A stretch of DNA of 64,000 bases from Flavobacterium sp. M31R6 (GTDB lineage Bacteria; Bacteroidota; Bacteroidia; Flavobacteriales; Flavobacteriaceae): contig NZ_CP054141.1 in the NCBI RefSeq assembly GCF_013284035.1, positions 1,612,001 through 1,676,000 on the forward strand, written 5' to 3'. Made by a program: the position numbers and the translations under genes. Numbering within the stretch: position 1 is the first letter of the stretch; each line of letters starts with the position of its first letter. The notes beneath the pieces were generated by a model. That model was not told the DNA's origin and made no database searches. It saw only the letters and a program-made list of their open reading frames with translations. Below, piece after piece: positions 33,001 to 39,315 of the stretch.

Positions 33001-34770
33001 TTCACTATGACACAAAGTGGTTCAGGTATATGGACATTGGTAAGTGGTAGCGCAACCATAACGACAGCAGGATCTCCAACCACAACAATAACAGGAGTGG
33101 CAGTGGGTACAAGTGCAACGGTAAGATGGACAGTCGGTAGTGGTTCCTGCACTGCATTCGATGATGTGACAGTTACTAATAATAATGCTGCACCAACCGT
33201 AAGCAATCAACCGGACCAAACACAATGTAATTCCTCAACCTTTACAATGACACAAAGTGGTTCAGGTGTATGGTCATTTGTGGGTAGTAGTGGAAGCGCA
33301 ATTATTACGACACCTAGTTCTCCAACCACAACAATAACAGGAGTGGCAGTGGGAACAAATGTAACGGTAAGATGGACAGTTGGCAGTGGTTCTTGCACTG
33401 CGTATGATGAGGTGAAACTAACAAACAATTCTGGTTCTTCATTTACGGCATCGATAACAACTACTAGTCCTGATGCATTCTGTAGTGGTTTGAAACTAAC
33501 AGCGAATTCGTCAGTAGCTGGAAGTTACACTTACTTATGGAGCCCAGGAGGAGCAACTACACAAAGTATTACATTGAATAATTCATCCAATGCTGGTACA
33601 TATACAGTAACGGTAACTCAACAAGGAGGCTGTAACGGAACTGCTCAGGCTAGTTATAATTTCCAACCGCAAAATGTTATTAATGATTACACAATTCTTG
33701 GTATGAGCAATGTGAGTTTGGGTGACAAAAACTTTGTTCAAACTGGAAGTGTAGGTGTTACAACTACTTTGGGTTATGCAAATATTGGAACAAACAGTAC
33801 AGTAGCAGGACCAGGAGCATTTGTGAAAGCAAGGTTCATCACGGTTCAGTCTGGATCTAATGTTCCTGCCAGAATCTACAGTCCAGCTGTAGTAGTATTG
33901 CCTAATATGCAAGTAAATAGTACTAGTACGACTGGGTTAGCTGATTTGAGTATTCCAAATAATACCACAGTAACTAAAACGGGTAATTACAAAAATGTGA
34001 CAATCGGAACCAATTGTAATGTGACCTTTACTACAGGAACGATTTTCGGGACAATAAGTATTGGCAAAAGCAGTCAGGTTAAATTTAATGCTAACAGCAC
34101 AGGTGTTCTGAATGTTAATAGTATAAGTTTGGCAGAAGGAACTGATGCTGCACCTACGAAATTACTCTTCGCTTCCGATATATCTGTAAGAGTAAAAACT
34201 ACTGTGTCTATTGGTAAATCATCCATGGTAAATCCAACTGGCGGTTATAAAGCAGTTTTCTTTATCGGTGGAAATGAATTCCGAGTGTTGCCTGGAGGTA
34301 ATGTAACGGTAAATGCCAGCGTGTTTGCTCCGAATGGAACAATTAAGGTGGATGGTGATGCCGCTGCTGTTAAAAACACCAATATGAAAGGATTTTATAT
34401 AGGCAGTAAAGTTGCTTCAACAAATAAAAATGTTTATTGGAACCAATTCGATTGTTCAAATCCTAGTGCTAAAACTGGTGGTATAGAGAATATTGTAGCC
34501 AAAGAAATTGAGCCGACAATTATTGCAGATCCTTTCGATGTGAAAGCATATCCTAACCCAAGTAATTATCAATTTACACTTGAAGTGGAAGGCGGCAGCG
34601 TTGAAAAAATTGAAGTTGAGGTATATGATATGGGTGGTAGACATATTAAACATATTGAAAGCGACTTTAACCAATCAATTGTATTTGGAGAGGAATTACC
34701 GGCAGGTACTTATCTTACAATAGTAAGTCAAGGATCTAACCGAAAAGCACTCAAACTTATTAAAAAGTAA
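24076..34770 (+). CDS. Giant T9SS-exported repeat adhesin, 3564 aa, type A sorting signal
   Basis: Secreted surface protein starting with a signal peptide (residues 8-29, ending SSFGQ). Ig-like/PKD modules follow, then nine copies of a 75-77-aa module rich in SVCVDAAAYALTGASP and GVGPHTITYTYTDGNGC (about residues 1295-1971), a SprB-like repeat pair (VLCKDGANGSIDLSVTGGSG, about 1980-2090), HYR-like domains (DNVAPTITNCPSNITVNND), and seven copies of an 80-aa module with QPDQTQCNTSTFTMTQSGSG (about 2550-3118). After a beta-helix-like stretch the C-terminus (KAYPNPSNYQFTLEV ... LKLIKK) is a type A T9SS sorting signal. SprB-type repeats in known proteins belong to gliding adhesins, so motility or attachment is plausible. 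A terminator follows. Confidence 0.93.
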   Translation: MKAFLPKTGIFTVVFLIANLFFISSSFGQNTGLLAPTTSLSVSSVTNVGNGLASDNAYAVFDANGDTGDYGGFNISIPAGSTILGIEVQLEGNRPTGGGRDVTVQLTWNNKTNFTATKTITAFGTADALRTVGSPTDTWGHSPWALSEFGNGIFFARVASTGGGGTINLDQVLVRVYYCTQPTITTTGTAAAVCFSASSQTTTLAYSATTNSPTSYSIAWTGMANQSSTAFAFSAGGGTITGITIPASTAAGTYNGTMTITNAGGCTSTTPISVTVNALPTANAGSSLSPICQGGTSAALGGSVGGTATGGTWSDGGIGGTFSPGDTDLNATWTPPPGYSGTATLTLTSSGGLCDTKTATKTQVVNIQPTALAGETQTICSNKTAIINGTATNGTIVWTVDGGATVGTLDNPNIQSPVFTPDQYFEGTATLTMTVTNAGCTAVSVTSVVIVNGGAATVDPGSDVTVCMSTPGQVPLSGIIGGGASSGTWSGGNGEFLPNNTDLATSYTPTQAEIDLGSVTLTLTSEDPGGLCPGTVSRSKTITFKKAPTATAGGSTSICPGGSAIVSGATSSNGTILWTHNGSGSLSNANTLTPTYTSVIGEAGSTVTLTLNVSNSPCPNATATYTIVVNPLPVSKSLLGTATICSGLSTDVQVVDSEYDFTLGIQYQLRNNANNAAVGIPVSGTGATINLPTGILTNSTASPITFTFNVLATNLNTNCSVQMANLVTITVNPAPLNRAISGPGAAICTGSSANITVGAASASVNGTTYQLRNNADNSNIVGSTTTISNTSTTAFTLSTLALTTTTTFNVLATINATGCSAQMTGTPTVTVNSLISNNTISADQSICTGTAPVALVGSTPSGGNGTYTYLWEQSTNNDTGTGTWAQASITNGASSRTLQNYTPPQSPPSTVTTWYRRTVTSAPCAATVSPAVKITVNPLPTIYAVTGGGAYCDGGAGMPIGLSNSQTGVNYQLYLGASPDGAPVAGTTGSPITFGNKTVAGTYTVVATATYNITTNCSSNMTGSATITVNPVPVTVGASVCLGGSGGVLTSSCPNPTVSVGPKDPGTGASAAGAGTAWTNPGNIVSDNSSYATAAATAFGGSVTSNSLQATNFDFSAIPNSATILGIQASIKRFSSLETFSDNVKDNTVSLMKAGVVTGSNYAATTTNWSSVNTTVVSYGGASDLWGTTWSAAEIKATNFGVALVTNISKSGFNTTTASVDNIRITVYYLANGVLNWYTASSGGSSIGTGSPFNPVGVLNSGLPDTNTAGTTSFYAECTSVPGCRTKTDFVVKPLPTMTCPPDSSVCVDAAAYLLTGASPAGGTYSGTGVSANNFNPAAAGVGPHTITYSYTDTAGNGCSNSCSFTITVNPLPTLTCPSNSSVCVDVASYALTGASPSGGTYSGTGVSANNFNPATAGVGPHTITYTFTDGNGCSNSCTFTITVNPLPTLTCPSNSSVCIDAVAYELTGASPSGGTYSGTGVSANNFDPAAAGVGPHTITYTYTDGNGCSNSCTFTITVNPLPIVSCPSDSSVCLNTASYALTGASPVGGTYSGTGVSANNFDPAAAGVGPHMITYSYTDGNGCSNSCTFTITVNTLPTVSCPSDSSVCVDAAVYALTGASPAGGTYSGTGVSANNFNPATAGVGSHTITYTYMEEVGCSNSCTFTVIVNPLPTLTCPSNSSVCVDAAAYALTGASPAGGTYSGTGVSANNFDPTAAGVGPHMITYTYTDGNGCSNSCTFTITVNALPTVTCPSDSSVCLNTASYALTGASPVGGTYSGTGVSANNFDPATAGVGPHMITYTYTDGNGCSNSCTFTITVKTLPTVSCPSDSSVCVDAAAYALTGASPSGGTYSGTGVSANNFYPATAGVGPHTITYTYTDGDSCSNSCTFTITVNPLPTLTCPSNSSVCVDSAPYALTGASPSGGTYSGTGVSANNFNPATAGVGPHTITYSYTDGNGCSNSCTFTITVNETVVANGTKVDVLCKDGANGSIDLSVTGGSGSYIYQWSNGETTQDISGLAAGTYTVTITESNGCTITGTTSFTIGEPSEVLDASITASTNVDCFGNTNGSATVTATGGTPEYTYLWDDALAQTTATATNLATGTYHVTVTDANGCTDTATATIIVDDNELPTVITKNIEVALNPTSVTIVASDVNDGSHDNCGIQSMSVSPNSFTCLNVGPNTVTLTVTDTNGKVNTGTAIVTVKDTIKPVISNMPANKTVNLSGGNCSALVKWNAPSAADNCGVASLVSSDETFNENGSTLLGSGTHTIIYTATDVNGNTETASFIITVIDNVAPTITNCPSNITVNNDNNICGARVFYIQPNVNDCNGATLSINNNGVDTNSYLSGNIFPVGTTTVIWTATDGSANHNQSSCSFTVTVIDNQAPVPNVASLPTINAECSVTVPAPTALDNCDGTVTGVSDVGLTFSTAGPHTIVWTYTDSHGKSSSQNQTVNVSSLSPVINTQPVSLTKCEGQPATFSVSATAATGYQWQVDVGGGWGNLSSETNSSLNIASVTNEMNGIHYRVIVKGSCGDIISDEVTLTVYGMITVSDQPNQTLCNTSSFTMTQTPPLAGQQGKWTLVSGSATITNDTSPTTSITAVAVGTSAKVRWTVTNGYCSVSDDVTVTNSILPSVSNQPDQTLCNTSSFTMTQSAPSVGTGVWSIVSGDGGVTITPIDSPTATVSGVAAGASAKVKWTVTNVSCSAFDEVTVTNAILQAVSDQPNQTLCNTSSFTMTQTAPPVGNGQWSVVSGNVGIPSPNSPTATVTGLALGTSATVRWTVTSGSCTSSDDVVLTNTALPTVSNQPDQTQCNTSTFTMTQSGSGTWSLVSGSATITTAGSPTTTITGVAVGTSATVRWTVGSGSCTAYDDVTVTNNTAAPTVSNQPDQTQCNNSTFTMTQSGSGTWTLVSGSATITTAGSPTTTITGVALGTSATVRWTVGSGSCTAFDDVTVTNNNAVPTVSNQPDQTQCNTSTFTMTQSGSGIWTLVSGSATITTAGSPTTTITGVAVGTSATVRWTVGSGSCTAFDDVTVTNNNAAPTVSNQPDQTQCNSSTFTMTQSGSGVWSFVGSSGSAIITTPSSPTTTITGVAVGTNVTVRWTVGSGSCTAYDEVKLTNNSGSSFTASITTTSPDAFCSGLKLTANSSVAGSYTYLWSPGGATTQSITLNNSSNAGTYTVTVTQQGGCNGTAQASYNFQPQNVINDYTILGMSNVSLGDKNFVQTGSVGVTTTLGYANIGTNSTVAGPGAFVKARFITVQSGSNVPARIYSPAVVVLPNMQVNSTSTTGLADLSIPNNTTVTKTGNYKNVTIGTNCNVTFTTGTIFGTISIGKSSQVKFNANSTGVLNVNSISLAEGTDAAPTKLLFASDISVRVKTTVSIGKSSMVNPTGGYKAVFFIGGNEFRVLPGGNVTVNASVFAPNGTIKVDGDAAAVKNTNMKGFYIGSKVASTNKNVYWNQFDCSNPSAKTGGIENIVAKEIEPTIIADPFDVKAYPNPSNYQFTLEVEGGSVEKIEVEVYDMGGRHIKHIESDFNQSIVFGEELPAGTYLTIVSQGSNRKALKLIKK
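27958..29988 (+). repeat. Nine tandem coding repeats of 225 bp (first one 231 bp)
   Basis: Units start at 27958 (231 bp) and then every 225 bp from 28189 to 29988. They encode Ig-like modules with the SVCVDAAAYALTGASP core. Units 4 and 7 share the variant SVCLNTASYALTGASP, and units 2, 3, 6 and 9 share the TLTCPSNSS variant, a pattern suggesting duplication of multi-unit blocks. Confidence 0.93.
31723..33428 (+). repeat. Seven tandem coding repeats of about 240 bp
   Basis: Units of about 80 codons start with VSNQPDQT. The first three are divergent and slightly different in length; units 4-6 are exactly 240 bp and nearly identical; the seventh has a small insertion (SFVGSSGSA). Confidence 0.92.
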
Positions 34771-34800
34771 ATTAAATATTTTGATAGTAATTGTTAAAAC

Positions 34801-34837
34801 AAAGCCATCTCATTAAATTGGGATGGCTTTGTTGTTT
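34801..34837 (+). terminator. Terminator of the 3564-aa adhesin gene
   Basis: AAAGCCATC and GATGGCTTT form a 9-bp stem with a 12-nt loop, followed by GTTGTTTT, 31 bp after the stop codon. Confidence 0.75.
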
Positions 34838-34889
34838 TAAAATATTTAAGGACTACAATCTCTAAAATTGATTTTATTTTTTTTAAATA

Positions 34890-34921
34890 AAAAAAGCCGA
34901 ACATTGCTGTTCGGCTTTTTT
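34890..34921 (-). terminator. Terminator abutting attL (probably the ancestral tRNA-Pro terminator)
   Basis: AGCCGAAC and GTTCGGCT form an 8-bp stem flanked by A and T runs on both sides. It directly touches the 15-bp tRNA-Pro fragment at 34922, the position a terminator would have just downstream of the intact tRNA before the island inserted. Confidence 0.7.
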
Positions 34922-34936
34922 GTCGGGGTGGCAGGA
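34922..34936. other. attL: 15-bp copy of the tRNA-Pro 3' end
   Basis: GTCGGGGTGGCAGGA is identical to 62346-62360. After it the two sequences diverge completely (CGACC here, TTCGA in the tRNA), so the core is 15 bp. Confidence 0.88.
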
Positions 34937-34942
34937 CGACCT

Positions 34943-35019
34943 ACCTATTCCTTAATTCGTTGATTTTATTGGTGTTCTCAAGTATTCTTCCAAAAAGGGT
35001 AGCCGAATAGGTCTCATTT
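34943..35019. other. Putative integrase arm-type sites, left end
   Basis: Contains ACCTATTC (34943-34950) and its inverse GAATAGGT (35005-35012). The latter is part of a 23-bp block (34997-35019, starting GGGTAGCCGAATAGGT) repeated with one mismatch at 62225-62247 near the right end. Paired repeats just inside att cores are typical of integrase or excisionase binding sites. Confidence 0.55.
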
Positions 35020-35271
35020 ATAATGACTTACCTTGTAGCCCTTTGTTTCCTTGATCAATTTAATAGCAGTGAGTCAATGTACTTTAATATATGTAAAGGT
35101 ATTAAAAATGTCATTATGATACAACATATAATAATCATCCTCGTGATTTATTAAAGCCTAAAATTAAAAGGTCTTTTAATAATTTGTAGTGAAAATATAT
35201 ATATATTTGAAAGTAAGTATTGTGTAAAATTATTACACATATCTACCCAAATTTGGGTCGCTTTGTGAGGT

Positions 35272-35306
35272 TTTGTCTTATATGTAATAAGTTAGCAGTA
35301 ATTTTG
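35272..35306 (+). promoter_or_regulatory. Promoter of the first cassette-like gene
   Basis: TTTG (35272-35275), 23-nt spacer, TAATTTTG (35299-35306): a full Bacteroidota promoter. It lies upstream of ATG 35319 and downstream of the alternative TTG 35220, which argues for the shorter protein. Confidence 0.6.
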
Positions 35307-35318
35307 AAAAAAACAGAA

Positions 35319-35891
35319 ATGAAAGAAATATTAAACGATTATATTTTACCATCAGGCGTACTTTTGACTTTTATCGCAACGGCGTTTAACATATATTTTA
35401 CAAGAAAAAATCTAAAAACAACAAAATATATAGATACTATAACTTCTGAAAGAATAAAATGGCTTTCAATTATAAGAGAAGAAATAACGCATTTAGCTTC
35501 CAATATTTCGGAAACTTTAATAATTCATAACGAAGTAATCAAAGACATTGAGTCACAAAATCCAAGTCAACAGTATATGGATGATGTAAATTATGAATAT
35601 CAAAAACATTATTTTGATTCATTAAATAAGAACTCGTTAAAATTTCAAGACAAAACTAATTTTCAAGAAATCATAAAGAAACTATATCTTCTAAAATTGA
35701 GATTTAATCCTAAAGAAGATATTGAAATTTTAAATTTGATTCAATATTTTATAGATTTCTATATGTTAAAATATATTTCGTCAAATAAATTGAAAGAAGC
35801 AAAAACTAATTTAAATAAACTTACAGAACAAACTCAAATGCTATTGAAAAAGGAATGGGAGAAAGTAAAATTAGAAACAAAGGGAAAATAA
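35319..35891 (+). CDS. Hypothetical membrane-anchored protein
   Basis: A 190-aa protein I cannot assign to a named family. It has one N-terminal membrane helix (ILPSGVLLTFIATAFNIYF, residues 8-26), then a long charged helical cytoplasmic part (TSERIKWLSIIREEITHLASNI onward) ending in a probable coiled coil (NLNKLTEQTQMLLKKEWEKVK). Similar small proteins with a TM helix followed by a SERIKWL-type motif are common in Bacteroidota. The frame is open upstream to TTG 35220, but a promoter lies between the two starts, so ATG 35319 is preferred. It is the first gene of the array and is followed by attC-like site A. Confidence 0.65.
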   Translation: MKEILNDYILPSGVLLTFIATAFNIYFTRKNLKTTKYIDTITSERIKWLSIIREEITHLASNISETLIIHNEVIKDIESQNPSQQYMDDVNYEYQKHYFDSLNKNSLKFQDKTNFQEIIKKLYLLKLRFNPKEDIEILNLIQYFIDFYMLKYISSNKLKEAKTNLNKLTEQTQMLLKKEWEKVKLETKGK

Positions 35892-35894
35892 AAA

Positions 35895-36024
35895 ACTACG
35901 ACTAACACACGTTTGTGGCTATTGCGGAATTTAGTGAAATTATCATATTCAAATCATATTTTCGTTTAGCCGAAAATACTCGTCTTCGAAGTCCGCAACA
36001 TCCACAAGCGCGAGAACGTTATAC
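35895..36024 (+). repeat. attC-like site A
   Basis: Imperfect inverted repeat of about 125 bp. Left arm 35910-35928 (CGTTTGTGGCTATTGCGGA) pairs with right arm 35992-36010 at 16 of 19 positions. The outer ends are AAC (GACTAAC, 35900-35906) and GTT (GTTATAC, 36018-36024), as in integron attC R boxes. The next ATG is 16 nt after the right box. Confidence 0.6.
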
Positions 36025-36040
36025 CTCATTTTAATAAACT

Positions 36041-36955
36041 ATGACACTATGCATTGCATGGAAGCAAAATGCCAAAATATGTTTTGCTTCTGATTCTAGA
36101 CTAACAATCAGACAGGGTATTGATTATGTAACTACAAGCGATTCGGCTCCTAAGATTTTTAGTATTCCAGTAAGAATTTATGAAGCTGGAACACAACATA
36201 ATTTACTCTATGACAAAGATTGGGGATTTTGTTTAGCAGGAGGATATGTTAGTGCAAGTGGTTATTCAGATACATTATCAGAACTACTGTCAAATCTTCA
36301 AATTGTTCCTTCAATATCAATTATTGATTATGAAAAAATAATAAATATTGCTTACAAAATATATTTGCAAATATCTAATGAGTTGATACAGCAAAGACAA
36401 TATGGTGCTTTGTGTAAAATTTTAATTACTGGGATTTGTCCTTCTTCTAATAAAACATTTATCTATGAATTTGGATATACCAGTAAAAATTATACCGATG
36501 TACAATTTTATATGAAGGAAATAGACATAGATAAAGAATTAATTGTTTATTTAGGTGATAAGGCAGCCATAAATTCTTTCAATCAAAAAATTTGTACATG
36601 GCCTCCAAAATTAAATCATTTAAAATGCTTAAAAGATATCTGCAATGATAGTGATATCCCAACTGTTGGTGGTCGTCTTCAATATGGTGTTTTAGATATT
36701 TCTCATCCAAAACACTTCTCAATTTTCGGAATATTAGAAAGTGAGTTAGAATTCGATGGAATGTTTTGGTCTATTAAAGATAATTTTTTGTTTCGTAGTA
36801 TAAATCTACCTCCACAACTTTTTGAAGGAGATATCCATGTGCAAAAGACATACGTTACGCCATTCGACATAGAAAGAAATTTACTTTTTGATGAAGCAGA
36901 AATAAAAAATGAAGAAGAGCAAAAATTAAGATTGGAAAAGAAAAACGAGTTATAA
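36041..36955 (+). CDS. Ntn-hydrolase (proteasome/HslV-like) family protein
   Basis: A 304-aa protein whose N-terminus, M-TLCIAWKQNAKICFASDSRLT, has the hallmark of proteasome-type N-terminal nucleophile hydrolases. After Met removal Thr becomes residue 1 (nucleophile), Asp falls at position 17 exactly as in proteasome beta subunits and HslV, and Lys37 (SAPKIF) could serve as the catalytic lysine (Lys33 in proteasomes). A GFCLAGGYVSASGY segment fits the next strand. The C-terminus is a charged helix (EIKNEEEQKLRLEKK). A protease or amidase role is inferred from the fold; substrate and partner are unknown. It is flanked by attC-like sites A and B, like a single-gene cassette. Confidence 0.7.
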   Translation: MTLCIAWKQNAKICFASDSRLTIRQGIDYVTTSDSAPKIFSIPVRIYEAGTQHNLLYDKDWGFCLAGGYVSASGYSDTLSELLSNLQIVPSISIIDYEKIINIAYKIYLQISNELIQQRQYGALCKILITGICPSSNKTFIYEFGYTSKNYTDVQFYMKEIDIDKELIVYLGDKAAINSFNQKICTWPPKLNHLKCLKDICNDSDIPTVGGRLQYGVLDISHPKHFSIFGILESELEFDGMFWSIKDNFLFRSINLPPQLFEGDIHVQKTYVTPFDIERNLLFDEAEIKNEEEQKLRLEKKNEL

Positions 36956-36960
36956 AATCT

Positions 36961-37084
36961 ACTACAACGGATTTGGGCAATAGGCTTAATGGAGAGTGGG
37001 TTTTGTATTATGGATTATTTTGAAAATTCGCAGAATGGCTTAATTTATCCCCAAACCCGCTTTAGTACCAGAACGTTATTAACC
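36961..37084 (+). repeat. attC-like site B
   Basis: About 120 bp. Left arm CGGATTTGGG (36968-36977) pairs with CCCAAACCCG (37050-37059) at 9 of 10 positions. The outer boxes are CTACAAC on the left and AACGTTATT at 37072-37080. The left end is nearly identical to site C, and the right end (AGTACCAGAACGTTAT) is related to sites A and E. Confidence 0.6.
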
Positions 37085-37127
37085 AATAATAACAACGCCA
37101 AATTGCAAAACAAAAAACTAAAAAAAG

Positions 37128-38093
37128 ATGACATTAAAAGAAGCCGTATTAAAAAGTTTAGAAGACATTAACGACATAACCAATTATTTAGCGGTTCTCA
37201 ATCATATCGTTGACAAAAACTATTATGACTTTGGCGTTGCAAAAACACCAGGTTCGACAATTTCGGCAGTTCTTGGCGACTTCATTCGTAATGGTGACAC
37301 TAGAATAAAACGAATTAAACAAGAAGGCGGAACATATTCATACTACTTGACAAAAAACGAACAAAATATTGGTATTGAAATTTTGAGTGGAGACATCGAA
37401 ACTGAGATATTAAAACCTGCCAAAATAAATAAGTCAAAGACTTATGATGAAAGAGATTTACATAAACTTTTAAGCAGTTACTTAAAGAATACAGATACTT
37501 ACTCAAAGACTATTTTTCACGAACAATCAAACGGAAAAGACAACAACCAAATTTGGACACATCCTGATATGGTTGGAATTAAATTCTTGAATTTACAAAC
37601 AAAAGTCAGTCAAAATTTTTTAAAGTCTATAAACCGTGTTGACACTTTTAAGATAAGCTCTTACGAGTTAAAAAGAGAAATAAACAGTGACAGCGAACTT
37701 AAAAAGGCTTTTTTTCAAGCAGTTTCAAATTCAAGTTGGGCAAATTATGGTTATTTAGTTGCATTTGAATTTAGCGACAGTCTAAACGAAGAAATGGCAA
37801 GACTAAGTCAATCATTTGGAATTGGAATTATTGAACTTAACGCAAACCCATATCAAAGCAAAGTCCTTTATCCTTCAGTATTTCGTGATTTAGACTTTAA
37901 AACAATTGACAAACTTTGCAAAATGAATAAAGAATTTGAAAAGTTCATTGAACAAACAGAAAAATTAATGACAGCAAGCGAAAAATATGTTTCAGGTGCA
38001 GAAAAAGAACTTAATGAGTTTTGCGATGGCTACTTTGTTAACGACACAGAAGTAGAAGGATATTGTAAAGAAAAACACATACCAACAATCTAG
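37128..38093 (+). CDS. HrgA-like protein (winged helix plus PD-(D/E)XK-like nuclease region)
   Basis: A 321-aa protein resembling the COG2958/HrgA family, first named from a restriction-associated gene of Helicobacter pylori. The N-terminus (TLKEAVLKSLEDINDITNYLAVLNHI ... STISAVLGDFIRNGDTRI) is a HARE-HTH-like winged helix. The central part has a possible nuclease core: HPDMVGIKF (Asp near residue 146) followed by SSYELKREI (Glu-x-Lys near 178), then a helix with SNSSWANYGYLVAFE. Members are predicted to act on DNA in defence or modification. It is the third gene of the array, 46 nt after the right box of site B and followed by half-site C. Confidence 0.72.
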   Translation: MTLKEAVLKSLEDINDITNYLAVLNHIVDKNYYDFGVAKTPGSTISAVLGDFIRNGDTRIKRIKQEGGTYSYYLTKNEQNIGIEILSGDIETEILKPAKINKSKTYDERDLHKLLSSYLKNTDTYSKTIFHEQSNGKDNNQIWTHPDMVGIKFLNLQTKVSQNFLKSINRVDTFKISSYELKREINSDSELKKAFFQAVSNSSWANYGYLVAFEFSDSLNEEMARLSQSFGIGIIELNANPYQSKVLYPSVFRDLDFKTIDKLCKMNKEFEKFIEQTEKLMTASEKYVSGAEKELNEFCDGYFVNDTEVEGYCKEKHIPTI

Positions 38094-38112
38094 GAGCAAC
38101 AAAAAACACTGG

Positions 38113-38151
38113 CTATAACAGCTACAACGGATTTGGGCAATTGGCTTAATG
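38113..38151 (+). repeat. attC-like half-site C (left arm only)
   Basis: AACAGCTACAACGGATTTGG and the bases after it repeat the left arm of site B almost exactly (36961-36992), but no right arm ending in GTTATA is found before the oppositely oriented JAB-domain gene. The array seems interrupted or truncated here. Confidence 0.5.
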
Positions 38152-38239
38152 CAAAAAACAACTTAATATTCTACACTATATAGAGATCTTTTTACTGATT
38201 GTCATTTTTTGTATTCAATAGAAACTATTATAAAGGCGC

Positions 38240-38704
38240 TTATAAAGCGCCTTCATCAGCAAAGGAATAATAGGATTCGGGAGTTATAATTAAAGAATCC
38301 AGTAATGTAATATCAAGAAGTCTTCCAGCTTCTTTTACTTTTCTAGTTATCTGTTTATCGGCTTCAGAGGGTGTGAGGTTTCCTGAAGGATGATTGTGAA
38401 TCATCATAATTGATGTAGCATTTGCCTTAAGAGCTGCTGAGAATATTAATCTAAGATCTACAACAGTACCTGCAATTCCTCCGGAAGAAATTTCATAAAT
38501 CCCAAGTACCTTATAAGCTTGATTCATAAATAATACTTTGAACTGCTCGAAAAATTCTATTTTATTATAATCCCAAGCTGAAAGAGAAAGTTTGTATGCA
38601 TCTTTGGAAGATTTGATTTGGGGTCTTTCAGAGTTTTTTACTTTTGTTTTGTAAATCAGTTCAATTTCAGATACAGTTTGCCAGTTTTGATTTAAAGTTT
38701 CCAT
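38240..38704 (-). CDS. JAB-domain protein (RadC-like)
   Basis: A 154-aa protein made almost entirely of the RadC/JAB (MPN+) domain, with the metal-binding motif HNHPSGNLTPSEAD (about residues 103-116) and the upstream Glu in YEISSGGIAGTVVDLR. The helix-hairpin-helix N-terminus of full-length RadC (about 220 aa) is missing, as in the short RadC-like genes found on many Bacteroidota mobile elements. The domain suggests a metalloprotease/deubiquitinase-like fold; the biochemical role is unknown. It is antisense to the neighbouring cassette genes and breaks the array. A hairpin (AAGGCGC/GCGCCTT, 38233-38253) overlaps its stop codon. Confidence 0.88.
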   Translation of the reverse strand: METLNQNWQTVSEIELIYKTKVKNSERPQIKSSKDAYKLSLSAWDYNKIEFFEQFKVLFMNQAYKVLGIYEISSGGIAGTVVDLRLIFSAALKANATSIMMIHNHPSGNLTPSEADKQITRKVKEAGRLLDITLLDSLIITPESYYSFADEGAL

Positions 38705-39315
38705 AATTTTTATATTTTAAATTAATTATGGAACATTCATCGGGAATCGCCTAGCAAGCGCAAAAAGCAACGCAATAAAGCAGGATTTTTTTCCTGCATT
38801 TATGGGGGAATTTTTTGCAAGCGCCCGCAAGCCATTCCCGAACTTTGTGACTAATTAAATTAAATATTTAGAAGAAATAATGAGTCGCTTAATATGGGAT
38901 AAAAAAATATAAAATAAAAACTATGTTAATTAATGAGTTTCTAACTAAGATATTATTCATTTTTTTACTTTAATGAATCAAAAAGTAATGACTTAGAAAG
39001 ACATCGCAAAATATCTCAAAATTTTAAATGACTCTTAGTATGAAGATTCGAAATTCTTATCGAGAAAGAAAATCTATAATAAGAGGGAGGGACTTAGGAA
39101 CCTGATTAAGATTTATTTTCTACAAAGATGTACACAAAAAAATAATGAAAGGATCATGATTTATTTGTCGAAAAGGTGAATGAATTTTAGTAAAAATATT
39201 TATTATATTAGCTTAAAAAAATATCTTCTAACTTAAAATAACCTCAAAAAGTTTTATGATGAAATTTTATGGCTGGAATTATAAGTTGTTAGAAATAAAC
39301 TAAAACCTCGCTCCA
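38705..39315. other. Intergenic region with structured leader of the JAB-domain gene
   Basis: About 610 bp. 38738-38843 can fold into a long-range stem: the arm containing CGGGAAT (38741-38747) pairs with ATTCCCG (38834-38840), with an inner hairpin GCAGGA...TCCTGC (38780-38797) and two CAAGCGC copies (38755, 38818). It lies just upstream of the JAB-domain start and is GC-richer than its surroundings. The remainder is AT-rich, and no clear promoter for the gene at 39316 is seen. Confidence 0.45.

Noticed and set aside
27958..33428. Regular direct repeats that might suggest a CRISPR array
   Set aside because: Units are 225-240 bp, in frame and translated as Ig-like modules; there are no short repeats with unique spacers and no cas genes.
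35220..35318. A 33-codon N-terminal extension of the first island gene from TTG 35220
   Set aside because: A full TTTG-N23-TAATTTTG promoter lies within it, and the ATG at 35319 places the membrane helix near the N-terminus as expected.
36989..37171. A 60-aa open frame between the Ntn-hydrolase and HrgA-like genes
   Set aside because: It lies inside attC-like site B and overlaps the start of the HrgA-like gene; no sign of coding.
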